Source: Branchipolynoe longqiensis (taxonomy: Eukaryota; Annelida; Polychaeta; Phyllodocida; Polynoidae). From it: 64,000 nt of DNA. The notes under the pieces are model-generated. The model made no database searches, was not told the DNA's origin, and was given only the letters and a program-made list of their open reading frames with translations. Location: NCBI GenBank assembly GCA_030323885.1, contig JASIRB010003253.1, positions 1-64,000 of the forward strand. Reading direction: 5' to 3'. This document shows positions 20,878-31,699 of the stretch, piece by piece; position 1 is the first letter of the stretch, and the number at the start of each line of letters is the position of its first letter. The translations under genes and the position numbers were made by a program.

Positions 20878-21176
20878 ACACGTCGCGAGAGGTGACGTAA
20901 CACCCGGAACTGCCCCTCACACATATCACATCTGCGGTCTTTGCAGTCATCTTCCGAAAACCGGAATTTCAAGTCACGTGTTCAATTGGATGTTGGGATC
21001 TCATGAGAACTATGATTGTCGATGTTAAGACTGTGTTGCAACATGATGTTAAGGCTGGGTTGCAGCAGGATGTTAAGACTCGTCTGGACTCATGCAGACT
21101 GAATGTAATTTTTTAGATGTGAGTTGTTATGCCACGTCACATATTGAGATGCTTGGTGTCGGCTTATGTGATTTAA

Positions 21177-21520
21177 TTAAAATTGCATAGTCCGGTGGTT
21201 TTAGGTTTCTAACATTTTCTCAGATAAATACATTAGGTTGATTATTATAATGTACCTTACTTTAGCTTGAAGTAACTTTTATTTTAAATGACTAACTTTT
21301 GAGATATTTTAAGTGCAACCATGAACAATTAATTTCGGCAAGCATGCCAAAACTTTTACACCATAGTCTTCAGCAGTAACAGGTTCTTTTCAATTGATTG
21401 CATATTCCCTTCTGTGTGTTGAATAAGTGCACCAGTGTCTCAGTTAGATGTGTAGAATCAAAATTAGATAATTATTTTGGTTTTGAAAATTGATGTTTTC
21501 ATCGGACTATGCAGCTTTAA
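21177..21520 (-). mobile_element. MITE family A, complete
   Basis: TTAA edges, 'aaattgcatagtccggtggt' to 'catcggactatgcagcttta', minus orientation. Confidence 0.92.
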
Positions 21521-21919
21521 TAGAACATAATCAACACTCAATGCTTCGGTAAATGATTATTTTAAAAAGAGTGGTTTAACTTAACATCATGATTGCTTAT
21601 GTGCTGTATCTATAGCTCGGTCAGAATGGGAAATTGCTTCTTATGACGACTGCCTTGTCTGGTCATTGAAAACAAATCCCAACCGTTTCGAGTACTGCAC
21701 TCCGACGGCTAAACATGACACAGGCTAGTTGAAAGAACAGTCTCATGTAACCAGGCCCGAAACTGTTTCCGCAAAGCTGAGCTGGGTGGAAAGTGTTGTG
21801 TAAATTACTAATTTAGATTGGCGGTAGGGAGTAGCATGTATGAAGAACCCCCTCCCCCTCTACCCCCCAAAATAAACCCACACCATCACGCCCCAGCTTT
21901 ATGAATCCATTAGTTAATA

Positions 21920-22300
21920 AACTCATCCTCTCCTCTCCCCCTCTCCTTCCTCTCCCATACCCTCTCGCCTCTTCCCCCTCACTCTCCTCCCTCACTTTCC
22001 CCTCACTCTCCTCCCTCACTTTCCTCTCCTCTACCGAGTCCCTCCCCCGTCTCCTCCCGGCATCTCATCTCCTTCTCCTCCCTCACTTTCCCCCACAGCC
22101 TCTCCTTTCCCACTCCCTCTCCTCCCGGCATCTCATCTCCATCTCCCCCTCTCCCTCACTTTCCTCTCCTCCCCCCCTCTCCTCCCTACCCAGTCACCCC
22201 CCCTCTCCTCCATACCCAGCCCCCCCGTCTCCTCCTAGCATCTCCTCTCCCTCTCCCCCGCTCCCCCTCTCCCTCACTGCACTTCTCCTTTCCCTCTCCT
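21920..22300. repeat. CT-rich (CCTCTCCCTCACTTTCC) low-complexity tract
   Basis: About 380 bp of polypyrimidine on the + strand with loose reiteration of 'tctcctccctcactttcc'. It gives spurious Ser/Pro/Leu open frames. Confidence 0.9.
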
Positions 22301-22309
22301 TGCATTAAC

Positions 22310-22929
22310 ACGATAGGGATGAGCTCATTCATAGAAATTCGGTGTTTAATATGCCAAGAGATGTTTTTCAGATTAATATATTCTAAAGGCCTAGCCTATA
22401 ACTACTAAATTATGACCGGAAAAGCACAGTAATTGTGATCTCAACAAATCTATTACTTCAAACGTTATGATTATGAAAATGTGATTATATGTGACCTGGC
22501 TACTAATTTGGAGATGTTGACAATGTGTGGTGTGTTTACCCTCTTAAAAAAAAAAACACCAACCAATTCAACCTAAGAAAAATAATTGGCCGAATATGTT
22601 TCTGTTAAACGATCTGGCTTGGTACACATGATCATGCATCAGTTATTCTTTTTCGAAATTGATCTAGATATCGGGACAAGATGTCAGCAGCCCGCAACAC
22701 TAATTTATGTATGATCCAAATTTAAATCCTGAACGTTGATTCAATAGAAGAGCCACGGAGATAGGATACCAATAATGCTTTAAGACCTAAAATAGATTTC
22801 CCGACAATTACATTACATGTTCTAGTCAAGGCTAGGAACCTCAGTGCCTGTTTTGTAGTAAAAATGGATTCCCGAACTATTATGCTGTATATTATTACAT
22901 CATATGCAATTCTGCGAAGTACTGTTGAA

Positions 22930-22930
<1 letters not shown>
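22310..22930. other. no feature recognised
   Basis: AT-rich unique-looking DNA. Confidence 0.5.
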
Positions 22931-22932
<2 letters not shown>

Positions 22933-22968
<36 letters not shown>

Positions 22969-23044
22969 CATACATACATACATACATACATACATACATA
23001 CATACATACATACATACATACATACATACATACATACATACATA
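22933..23044. repeat. (TA)n(CATA)n compound microsatellite
   Basis: About 30 bp of TA followed by about 80 bp of CATA. Confidence 0.97.
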
Positions 23045-24560
23045 GAATGTATACATACATGTGTGTGCACTCTTAAAAATATTGACGTTAAATCATGGTA
23101 GTAAATTAGTATCGGAAATGTCAGTAGCGACACCATGCGGCTGTTAATAGTGCTTTATGTATGTAGGAAATGGCTCTCCTCTATATATATATATATCAAT
23201 CATTTAAAAATAATTAAGTTTCAAATTCATTCATGAATATTATATTTTAAAATACAATTATTTAATGTTAAGATGTGATGAATGTTTAATAGCACTTTCC
23301 TTTGTAAGAGATTTCTGAATGTCACATTGAAGCACTATATATATATGTATAATGTGACATTCCCTAATACACATATTTGTGTATATATACGTGTACATAT
23401 AATTATTATATATATAATTATATATATATCAATGTATGATATATGTATATATATAGCTGGTGATAAGATGCTCATACCTATAGATGTCTACAAATGTCTA
23501 TATCTCTATATATCGATATACATATATGTTATGTCGTTTTTCATCTGGTCTCATCAAGCTAACATTTATAATAGGACATGTGTTTACACAAAGATCGAGG
23601 TCACTCAATCGGTCCTTATTACCTGCTTACAAGTTATCGAAGTACTTGGGTGTTTTTTTGTTGTCTTAGGGTGTTTTTTTGGGTGGGCAGGATTTTCTTT
23701 TCCCCCCCCTTTTTTTTCCCCGTTTTATGATCCCCAAACCGTGCCACATATTTAAATCTGAACTCTCAAGGCTGGACCTTGGTCTACCCATGCTCACTAG
23801 TCCCATGAATTAATTACATCACCACCTGAGAATTCCAGACAGACCAGCGAGGTTCAAAAGAACATTGGTTGTAAACGCATGTCCCCCTTTTTTTTGGCTA
23901 GTGTAAGCAGCATGTCGCCTCCGTAATTAACCCATCTAAAGTGTGGCTAGAAGCAGTTGCACTAATGGTTTCAACGAAGAAAGAAAAGATGGGTAGAATG
24001 GTGGCGGACGTGTCTTGGGCACTTGTGTACTCCCTTTGCGGATTCTACACCGCACACTGCATGCACAGGCTTATCCTATTGTGGTTTAAGAAACATGTAA
24101 TAACCTATATTTGTCACAAAATTGCACTGTTTCAAGCTGGGGTTCCCCCCCCCCCCCAAACCTTATTTTTTTAATTCATGGAAATGGTTTAGTAATTACT
24201 TAGTAAAAGGGATTCACTATATATATATATATATATCTAACCATCAATACATTACCTATGTTGATCATTGAATGACCGTCACCGTTGTAGTATATCTCCA
24301 ACATGATCTACTACAGCCTTCACAACGCGGCAAATCAATGCGCTAAATCGATATGCGATCAGACTCTCTCCCTCCACCTGCTTTTTCTTTGTCGGAGCCT
24401 TACCAATGCAGTTGTAATAACCAATTTAGAAAACATTCGCTCATTTGGTAAACATGCTTGATTAATTTAATAGGCGAACTTTTTCTTTTTCTTTTTCAAA
24501 TAATAATAATTATTATTATTGCTGCGCCTAATACATTCCGCACTGTCTGCGACTGGTTGA
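23045..24560. other. no gene recognised; AT-rich with short TA and poly-C runs
   Basis: Includes TA stretches near 23180, 23335-23460 and 24218, and poly-C/T near 23700 and 24147. A 77-codon open frame at 23941-24174 has mixed composition but no domain, splice site or neighbour that supports it. Confidence 0.45.
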
Positions 24561-24591
24561 TGACGTCACAGCTGCAGCAGCGTTGACGTCA
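24561..24591. promoter_or_regulatory. pair of CRE-type palindromes
   Basis: TGACGTCA occurs exactly at 24561-24568 and again at 24584-24591. This is the perfect CREB/ATF palindrome; two copies 23 bp apart are unlikely by chance, but no promoter is identified beside them. Confidence 0.35.
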
Positions 24592-24654
24592 TTATTGGTG
24601 TGCTCACATCTCAGTGGCGTATCAAGGGTACCATAGGGATCTATTCATCTCCTA

Positions 24655-24713
24655 TAGGCACCCCGTCCTGATATGACCTTAGATGTTGCCAGGACGTAAA
24701 ACAACCAATGAAC
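24655..24713 (+). repeat. SINE 3' tail fragment
   Basis: 'ccccgtcctgatatgacctt' then 'ttgccaggacgtaaaacaac': tail only, nearly the same break point as the fragment at 19385. Confidence 0.8.
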
Positions 24714-24860
24714 CTACAGTCACTGCTTGCAGCGAGTCTCGTGCGCATGGCATTAGGGTGTTACAGATTGTACCTATCTAAACTGGAAGCACAGCTATCC
24801 AACCATACATATCGCTGTTTTGTCGTCCATTGGTGATATACAAACCAGGACTACAGTGCA

Positions 24861-24885
24861 CCCCCCCCCCCCCCCCCCCCCCCCC
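24861..24885. repeat. poly-C run
   Basis: Twenty-five C in a row; length may be unreliable. Confidence 0.9.
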
Positions 24886-25446
24886 TCACTCTCGCCCCCT
24901 TTCAATCTTTGCGATTGAAAGTTTCGTAAACGGGACTAGTTCGCTTTCATTCTTTTTTCTCTCATGTCACTGGATGAAAAAAAAAAAAGTATGTATCCTT
25001 AATTGGTGCATTATATGTACCACGCATAAACAATTGGGTTCGTGGATAAAAGATTCGTGTTGTAGTGCAATTTTGAAACTTATGTTTGTAATATTTATTG
25101 TCTTAATGCGATTATCGATTCTCATTTCATCAATAACCCCCCCCCCCCCCCAACAATTAAAAAAAAACTAAAATCAAGAACCCCAACACAAGCTATGTGC
25201 TTCATTGGACATGGCTGGTTAAACATGTAGCGATTACCCTGGGCTGTGATGTGTGTATTTTGTTCAGGGTAGAAATATACTAACAGTGGCCACACTACTC
25301 GCACACTCAGTGGGAACTCTCAAGATATTGTATCATATTTATGTACCCACAGTGTTCACAATGCGGCCCAGTGCCAACGAACGTTAGCAACGTATCCAAA
25401 GTGGAAATATAGTCAGTCCAGACTGTGTGATACTGGTTATGCCTCA

Positions 25447-25802
25447 CGTGTAGTTTTTCGAACAGACGGGATGGCAAATGAGTTGAGCGTCCACCTCCCG
25501 TGTTGGTAGATCGTGGGGTTCAAAACCCGGTCTGAGTCAAACCAATGACTTAAAATTTAAAAATTGATACTTGTCGCTACCTAGCCTGGCGCTCAGCATT
25601 ATTAGGATAGGGCAAGGACTGGTTGGCTCAGTGTCAGGATAATGTGACTGAGTGGGATATCAGGTCATGGTGCTGGTAGCCTGGTCTCCCAGTGGGGCAG
25701 CATTATAAAGTCGCCATGAGTACGCACTGTCACAAGTCCGTACCTGTCCTGATATGATCTTTACTGTTATCAGGACGTAAAACTCCAAAAGCCAACCAAC
25801 CC
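25447..25802 (+). repeat. tRNA-derived SINE, family 2, full-length
   Basis: Head 'acgggatggcaaatgagttg' with 'tgttggtagatcgtggggtt', B-box-like 'ggttcaaaacccggtctgag', full body and tail 'caggacgtaaaactcc'. Confidence 0.88.
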
Positions 25803-25827
25803 ACATTTGTTTTAAAGGTCAATGTGA

Positions 25828-26030
25828 ACCTGTAAAGTCGCATAATCTAAACTTTTATTTACAATTATAATCATCTCCACTTTAGTTTGGTGTACCTTTT
25901 ATATGATAATTTCCAAACATGCGAAATAACTTGTTGACGAGTTTGACGCTCCAAATGGCCAAATCCACAAAGAAACGATTAAAGCTGCATAATCTGATGC
26001 AAGCATTACATTTTCGAAACCAGTAACCAG
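25828..26030. mobile_element. two MITE family A end fragments
   Basis: 'taaagtcgcataatctaaac' with 'ctccactttagtttggtgta' is a minus-type end; 'ttaaagctgcataatctgat' at about 25980 is a separate plus-type end. Confidence 0.6.
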
Positions 26031-26202
26031 TCTGGGCAGTAACAATCTCGTGTACGTCTAAGATGAAAGGAAATAAAAATGTATCGTATAATTTTCACAA
26101 TAAATAATGCAACGGGGAAACTCGGTAACTGAGTATTGATATTGTCAAACGATAGATATTAACCTCCGAATCGAATTTGACAAACTTGGGTGTTACTACA
26201 GC

Positions 26203-26228
26203 GGGGGGGGGGGGGGGGGGGGGGGGGG
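26203..26228. repeat. poly-G run
   Basis: About 26 consecutive G. Confidence 0.9.
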
Positions 26229-26350
26229 TGATTCCAGTCGTCGCAGCTTAGGCATCGTCCTAGTGTTAACTCAGCGTGTCAACTCAATACGAGCACACTA
26301 TACGTGTGAGCAGAGCTCCAGTGTCATATCAGAATGGACAGACTATATTA

Positions 26351-26648
26351 CAGAGGTGCCACGTAGATAAGAGTGTGAGTAGGGAGATCTCCCCAATATA
26401 CAAATTGTAAATAGGGAGAAATAGCATGGCTGAAGAGACGGGGTTGGGGTCACCAGAGAAATTTGAAGAAGAAAAGTGTGATATAAAATAGTGCATTCTG
26501 GTGTATTTTGACGAAAAATATGCGTAAAATAAAAAACTAATTAAACTGATTTTTTGGTGGGAGATTAGAAATTAAATTCAGGAGATTGGGATTATTTTGC
26601 TACGTTTTAGGGAGATCTCCCACCAAATTGGGAGACTTGGCACCTCTG
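26351..26648. mobile_element. hAT-like MITE, CAGAGGTGCCA ends
   Basis: Left 'cagaggtgccacgtag' and right 'ttggcacctctg', with inner inverted 'tagggagatctcccc' and 'agggagatctcccacc'. The 8-bp flanks overlap only partly (ATATTA), so the duplication is uncertain. Confidence 0.7.
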
Positions 26649-27345
26649 ATATTATGTGATACTGAACTCTACACACCTGTGAGCCCGATATATGGTTAAT
26701 CATGTCCCAATTGCCGATTGTTTATATAATAAACTTAGAATGGCGAGCAATCGTGCTAAGTTCAGTTTTTACATGGAGGAGTTTCTACTTATGTTTTAGT
26801 AAGTGTTTATGCTTGTGCAAAGACGTAAGCAAATATATTTTTCTTATACATACACACACATATATATATATATCTATATATATAAACAAAAAATGCCTGT
26901 AGATAGCGAATGCATGCATTGGTCAGTTGGAAGAAAGTTGATCCACTGTGTGGAATCTGTGTCTATAAATAGAGATCTGAACATGTGTAAACATGTTTAA
27001 TCACCAAGAGATAAAAGAGAGTGGCGCAAATATATCACAGCAAATTCCCATGAGAATGACAATGGTGGGAGTTGTTTGGCCAGTTGTTAGCTACTGTATT
27101 ATGATCCTACTATGCTGTATATTTCATACCTGCAGGGCATGTTCATAGTAACAACACCGAAAGTGGTGCAGGCATCGTCCCCAAACACGGGGGACTACTA
27201 TCGTGTATAGCATGTTCGTGATGATTTCATGTTAGTATATTGGCTACACATGGGGCTCTAGTTCACATTGCCTCAACACACAGTGTTCCTGTGAGCCACT
27301 AACTTCTTCGGACCATTGTAGTTATAGTTGGGTCCGAGTGATAGT
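26649..27345. other. no feature recognised
   Basis: AT-rich DNA with a short CA/TA run at 26850-26880. Confidence 0.5.
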
Positions 27346-27410
27346 AATACCAAAGACAATGTACGATAAGATGTGCCACTCAGCGGCTTTCATATAGGAA
27401 ATTCTGAAAT
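27346..27410. repeat. left arm of an inverted repeat flanking the YR retrotransposon
   Basis: 'gacaatgtacgataagatg' and 'gccactcagcg' are present here and, reverse-complemented, at about 33478-33540. The retrotransposon seems to have inserted between the two arms of an older element. Confidence 0.65.
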
Positions 27411-27588
27411 AATCATGCAGTTCTGCTACCCAATGGCAAGCAAGATGCATTGTCTTTGATTAGGTGTAGTAGTAGTTTCATTATTCAGACATAATCACAA
27501 ATTTTATTTATTTCTGGCACAGATTAAAGTGTGTATAGTATGTTTGAACTTCACTATACTATAATATGTTTGAACTTTACTACATTAT

Positions 27589-27778
27589 GATACATGGCAA
27601 GGAAGGAGAGACGAGGGAGTTGGAAGAAAGACATTTATTCAAAGAACAGTAGCAATATGGACAATAGCGAAGTGGTTACTACAATGATGATACTGCAACA
27701 TAGGACAAATGTCAATACAAAGTCAATGTCAGATCAGGCTCAGTGTCCAGAGGGAGGTGGCCCGAGGAGCCCTCCACC
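27589..27778 (-). repeat. split direct repeat, outer 3' copy (pairs with 28019-28208)
   Basis: 190 bp from 'gatacatggcaagg' to 'gagccctccacc', essentially identical to 28019-28208. Beyond 27778 lies a 40-bp purine-rich linker (27779-27818) absent from the other copy. Confidence 0.93.
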
Positions 27779-27818
27779 TAGTAGGAGAAGAAAGGTTGAA
27801 AGTAGGGTGGGTGGGTGG

Positions 27819-28018
27819 AGAAAATAGGTCCGGGCCTGGAGGATGGAGATAGGCGAGTGGCTGGAGCAGCTAGGGCGGCCGGTTATAAGGGCCGAGAGAG
27901 GGGGGGGGGGGGGTTACGTAATGGTGCAACGGTCAGCGGAGGGAGAGAGGAGCGGGGGGGGGGGGGGGGGGGTCCTCCTTCCCCGCCACGAATCAAACGC
28001 AATGCAAGCATTACGACC
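27819..28018 (-). repeat. split direct repeat, inner copy of the 5' terminal repeat
   Basis: About 200 bp from 'agaaaataggtccgggcctg' to 'gcaagcattacgacc', matching 33124-33319 apart from the length of two G runs. Confidence 0.93.
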
Positions 28019-28208
28019 GATACATGGCAAGGAAGGAGAGACGAGGGAGTTGGAAGAAAGACATTTATTCAAAGAACAGTAGCAATATGGACAATAGCGA
28101 AGTGGTTACTACAATGATGATACTGCAACATAGGACAAATGTCAATACAAAGTCAATGTCAGATCAGGCTCAGTGTCCAGAGGGAGGTGGCCCGAGGAGC
28201 CCTCCACC
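28019..28208 (-). repeat. split direct repeat, inner copy of the 3' terminal repeat
   Basis: Copy of 27589-27778, starting directly where the other repeat ends. It overlaps the last codons of the recombinase region. Confidence 0.93.
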
Positions 28209-29099
28209 AAAAACTGTGGAGAGGGCCCGAGGGGCACCCGAGGCGGCGATCCGAGGCACGTAGGCGTGGACCGAGGCGGAGGTCCAGGTCCCCTGCTCCA
28301 TGATCTCGGAGAGGGGCACCCCGGCACGCTGACAGGCCTGGGCGGCGCCGCGGCGCAGGCTGTGCAGGGTGTAGCCGTCGGGGGCGGGCACCCCGAGGGC
28401 CGCGAGGGCGCCTCGGAGGATGGCAGTGAGCGTCCGAGGGTCCAGGGGCCGGCCCGAGGGCAAGATGAAGGCAGGATCGGAGGGGCCGGCCGGGGCGAGG
28501 GCCACCGAGGCGGTCCAGGCGGCGACGGGGCAGAGGGCGCGGCCGGGCGAGGCGGGGATGAGGAGGGCGACCGCCCCGAGGGCAGCGCGATAGTCTTAGT
28601 AGTCCGGAGGGTGACGCGCAGTCCCCCGGGGGCGGGGGCGACGTCGCCCCGAGTGATGGTGTGCGGGCCGCCCCACACCTCGGGGCTGGGAGAGAGGAGG
28701 CTGGACTGCCTTAACATCCCGTAGTACCCGAGGAGGAGGGCGGCGCGGGGGAACGACGCCCGAGGGCCCGGCGAGGGCGAGGTGATGGGCGACGGCGGCG
28801 AGGATGGCGGGCGTCAGAGGCGGGGCGGGGCGGGCGACGTGGCCGGAGGCCCGCTCCCCCCCGCGGCAGACGTCTCTGGCGAGGCGCGAGGCGAAGGCGG
28901 TGGGATCGCCTCCGGCTGCCTCGAGCCAGGAGCGCGCCCCGGAAAGGGCGTTCCGGACGGAGGCGGGCGCCAGAGGGCGGGCGTAGAGCGATGCAGCGTA
29001 GGCGGGCGACATCGAAGGGCGTCGGGGCGAGGGGGGTCCCAATGGTGGCCCGAGGCGAACTGGACGTACCCTCGGGCCTGGCGGCGTCGGTTCCTCCAA
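28170..29099 (-). pseudogene. tyrosine recombinase of the YR retrotransposon, frame-broken
   Basis: The N-terminal DNA-binding part (SVRNALSGARSWLEAAGG and following) is in one frame to about 28760. The middle (GMLRQSSLLSPSPEVWGG, with the first catalytic Arg, then RVTLRTTKT) is in a second frame to about 28590. The C-terminal part (ALCPVAAW..., YTLHSLRRGAAQACQRAG, EIMEQGTWTSASVHAYV) returns to the first frame. Catalytic H and R of HSLRRG (about 28364-28353), the Trp of GTW and the Tyr of HAYV (about 28262) are all present. YR enzymes integrate the circular or linear cDNA by recombination rather than by DDE chemistry. The frame changes are probably short indels in GC-rich DNA, either true decay or assembly error. 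Confidence 0.85.
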
Positions 29100-29168
29100 G
29101 TGGACGGGGCGAGGGCGGCGACGCGGAGACCGTCCACGGCAGCGACTTCATCGGCGGTGTACCCTGGA

Positions 29169-30990
29169 TCAGAGGGCAGGGTTGTAGGGAAAGTCGTCGT
29201 GGTCGGCATCGGCCCGCTGGAGCCCGAGGCGAGCGACCTCGTCTCGGGCAACGCCCGCCCAACGACCAGGGAGGTGAGCGCGGCTGAGGGCGTCAGCCAG
29301 GACGAGGTCGGCGCCGGGCTTGTGGAGGATGGTAAGCTCAAAGCAGGCCTCGGCCGCCATGAGCCAGAGCTCCCGGGCGCACGTCCCGAGGGTGAGGTCG
29401 CGGGCCCGGCCCGAGACGAGGGAGGCGGCGGAGGCCATGTTGTCCGTGTTGATAACAACATTGGCCCCCGCGACGTCGGCGGGCAGTAAGGTGCGGAGGG
29501 CCACGACCAGGTTCACCGCCTCCAGCTCGTGGATCGCGGGGAGGAAGCGGGCGCGGAAGGCCCTCGAGTACCCTCGGGCGTAGTAGCGCCTGGGGGAGTA
29601 GGCTCCGCCCCCGGTGAGGCAGGAGTCGCACTCGATGACGATCCTCCGGGTCCCCAGCGGGCGGAGGAGGTGGAGGCCGTTGGAAGCGCGCCCGTAGGCC
29701 GCGAACCAGGCCAGGTCCCGGAGGGCGTCATCCCCGAGGGTGATGGTGGCGAACCCGCGGCAGCTGCGCAGGGCCGCGAGGAGCCGGGCCATAAACTTCC
29801 TCGCAGGCAGCACGCAGCTGCCGACGTGGTTGAGGCGGCCGAGGATACTCTGCAGTTCCTGGCGCCCGAGGGTCGGCCGGGCGGCTCGGGCCTCGCAGTC
29901 GGCGACGAGCTCGTCGACTTTGTCGGGGGCGATGCGAATCGTCATGGCTTCGCTGTCGACGGCGAATCCGAGCCAGGAGACTCGCATCGCCGGAGGGTGG
30001 CACTTCCCGGGGGCGACCTCCAGGCCGAGGGCGCCGACGAGGGCAATGAAGCCGTCGAAGGCCTGCCGGGCCCTGAGGTAGGTGAGCTCACACCCGACAA
30101 AGTCGTCGACGTACACGAGGGCGTGGAAGCCCTCGCGCCGGAGGATCCAGGCCACCGCGGCAGTGACCCTGACGCAGGCGGCGCCCGAGGAGCGGCATCC
30201 GAAGGGCAGGGCGAGGTCGACGTAGGTCGCCCCCTCAAAGGCGATGCCGTACAAGGGGCAGGAGAGGGGGTCGGCCCGGAGCTGGCGGTACGCCCTGGAG
30301 ATATCGGCGGTCCAGGTGTAGGCCCCGGAGCCGAGTCCAATGAGGCGGCGGCCCACGTCGGCCACGGAGGGGAGCTGGTAGGCGTGGGGCCTACCGAGGT
30401 ACTCCCGGCGGGGTATGCCAGCGTTGACGCTGTGGCCAGGGGGGTAAGATAGGTCGACGATGACCCGCCTCTTGCCCGGGTCGGATTTGGGGCGGGTCAT
30501 CATGGGGGAGACCTGGGCCCATGGGGTGAAGGGAGGGGTGGTGAAGGGGCCGGCGAGGGCGCCGTGAGCGAGCTCCGTTGCGATAAAGTCGCGGAGGTGG
30601 GCTTGGTGCTCTGGGGCCTCCCGGTGGTTGGTGTATGTAGGGCGGGGGGGGGTGCTGGCGGAGTAGTTGGCGGGGAAGCCGTATTCGAGCAGATCTACCA
30701 GCTCGCTGTCGGGGTGGGTCCCGGAGGCGAGCGCGCCAGGCGGGGATGTGTAGGCCAGAGGGAAGGGGGATGCGGGCGGCCAAAAAATTAGGGAGGCCCG
30801 TATCGCGGAGGGCGTGGTAAGCTCGGGAGAAGGTGGGGTGGTGGCTCCAGGCGGCGCCGGAGAGGTGGGGCCATATGGCGAGGAGGGTGGGGCGGTAGGC
30901 GGCAGGGGTGGGGCCGCATGAGGGGGCGGCTGGGAGGGTATCTTGGATGCTGGGGCTGACGACCTCGGCGACGGTCTCGCTGAGGTCGGC
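29169..30990 (-). CDS. reverse transcriptase-RNase H of the YR retrotransposon
   Basis: An uninterrupted frame of 444 codons from the ATG at 30503 covers RT and RNase H. RT motifs: TADISRAYRQL (Asp 67), LALPFGCRSSGAA, and YVDDF (131-135). RNase H motifs: IECDSCL (Asp 293), HELEAVNL, INTDNMASA (Asp 354) and LADALSRAH (Asp 404). The frame stays open upstream (GPFTTPPFTPWAQVSPM and before) to about 30750, where one frame change leads into a segment ending LPNFLAARIPLPSGLHIPAWR that matches the start of the related polymerase at 37.2 kb. The true N-terminus lies in the proline-rich, C-run-rich part and is unclear. The stop at 29169-29171 separates it from the recombinase. Confidence 0.9.
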
Positions 30991-31699
30991 GGGGGGGGTG
31001 GTGGTGGGGGTGGGGGGGGGGGGGGGTGAGGGGAGGGCGGGGTGGAAGGGGGGGGTGGCGGGGAGGGGGGGTTGAGGGTGAGGGGGGAAGGGGGAGGGGG
31101 GTGGGGGGGGGGGGAGGGGGGTGGGGGGGGGGAGGGGGGGGGGGGGAGGGGGGTGGGGGGAGGAGGTGCGGGCTGGGTCGGAGAGGGGGAGGGCGAAGGC
31201 GTGGGGGGAGGGGGGGGGGGGCGGCGTGCGGGTGCGGGGGCGGGTGCGGGGGGGGCGAAAACCGGGGAGACGGTCTATGTAGGCCGTGTCGCCTGGGCCG
31301 GGGGGAGGGGGGCGGTTGGCGCGGGTGGGGCGGGGGCGGCGGCGGGGGTGGGGGTGGGTGCGGGGGTGGGGGCGGGGGGTGGGGGGGGCGGGGGTGCTGG
31401 CGTGGGCTGGAGGATTAGGGGAAAGACGGTTGGCAGGGGCGGCGTCTGTGGTCTGAGATGTGAGAGCGGTCTGGTGGCGGCCGGCCGGGGTGGCGGTTGG
31501 CGGGGGCGCAGCGGGGGGTGGTATCGGGTGTTGGCGGGCGGTCTGTGTCGGTCTGAGATGTGAGGGCAGGGCCGGTGTCGGGTGTTGGGTGGCCGTTTCT
31601 GGCGGGTCGGTGTGTGATATCGGGGGAGGGTGCGGGGGGGGTTGCGTGCGGCGTGTGAAGGGTGTGGTGCGGGGGTGGGGCCGCGTCGCCGCCGCCGGG

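Noticed and set aside
22901..23101. Tyr/Ile/His-rich frames
   Set aside because: Translations of the TA and CATA microsatellite.
23941..24174. 77-codon frame in AT-rich DNA
   Set aside because: No homology, domain or splice context; ends in a poly-C run.
29529..30452. 307-codon + strand frame opposite the reverse transcriptase
   Set aside because: Antisense of a well-supported RT-RNase H frame; GC-rich DNA gives few stops.
31042..31563. Gly-rich frames on the + strand within the YR element
   Set aside because: Shadows of the proline-rich minus-strand coding region in G-rich DNA.
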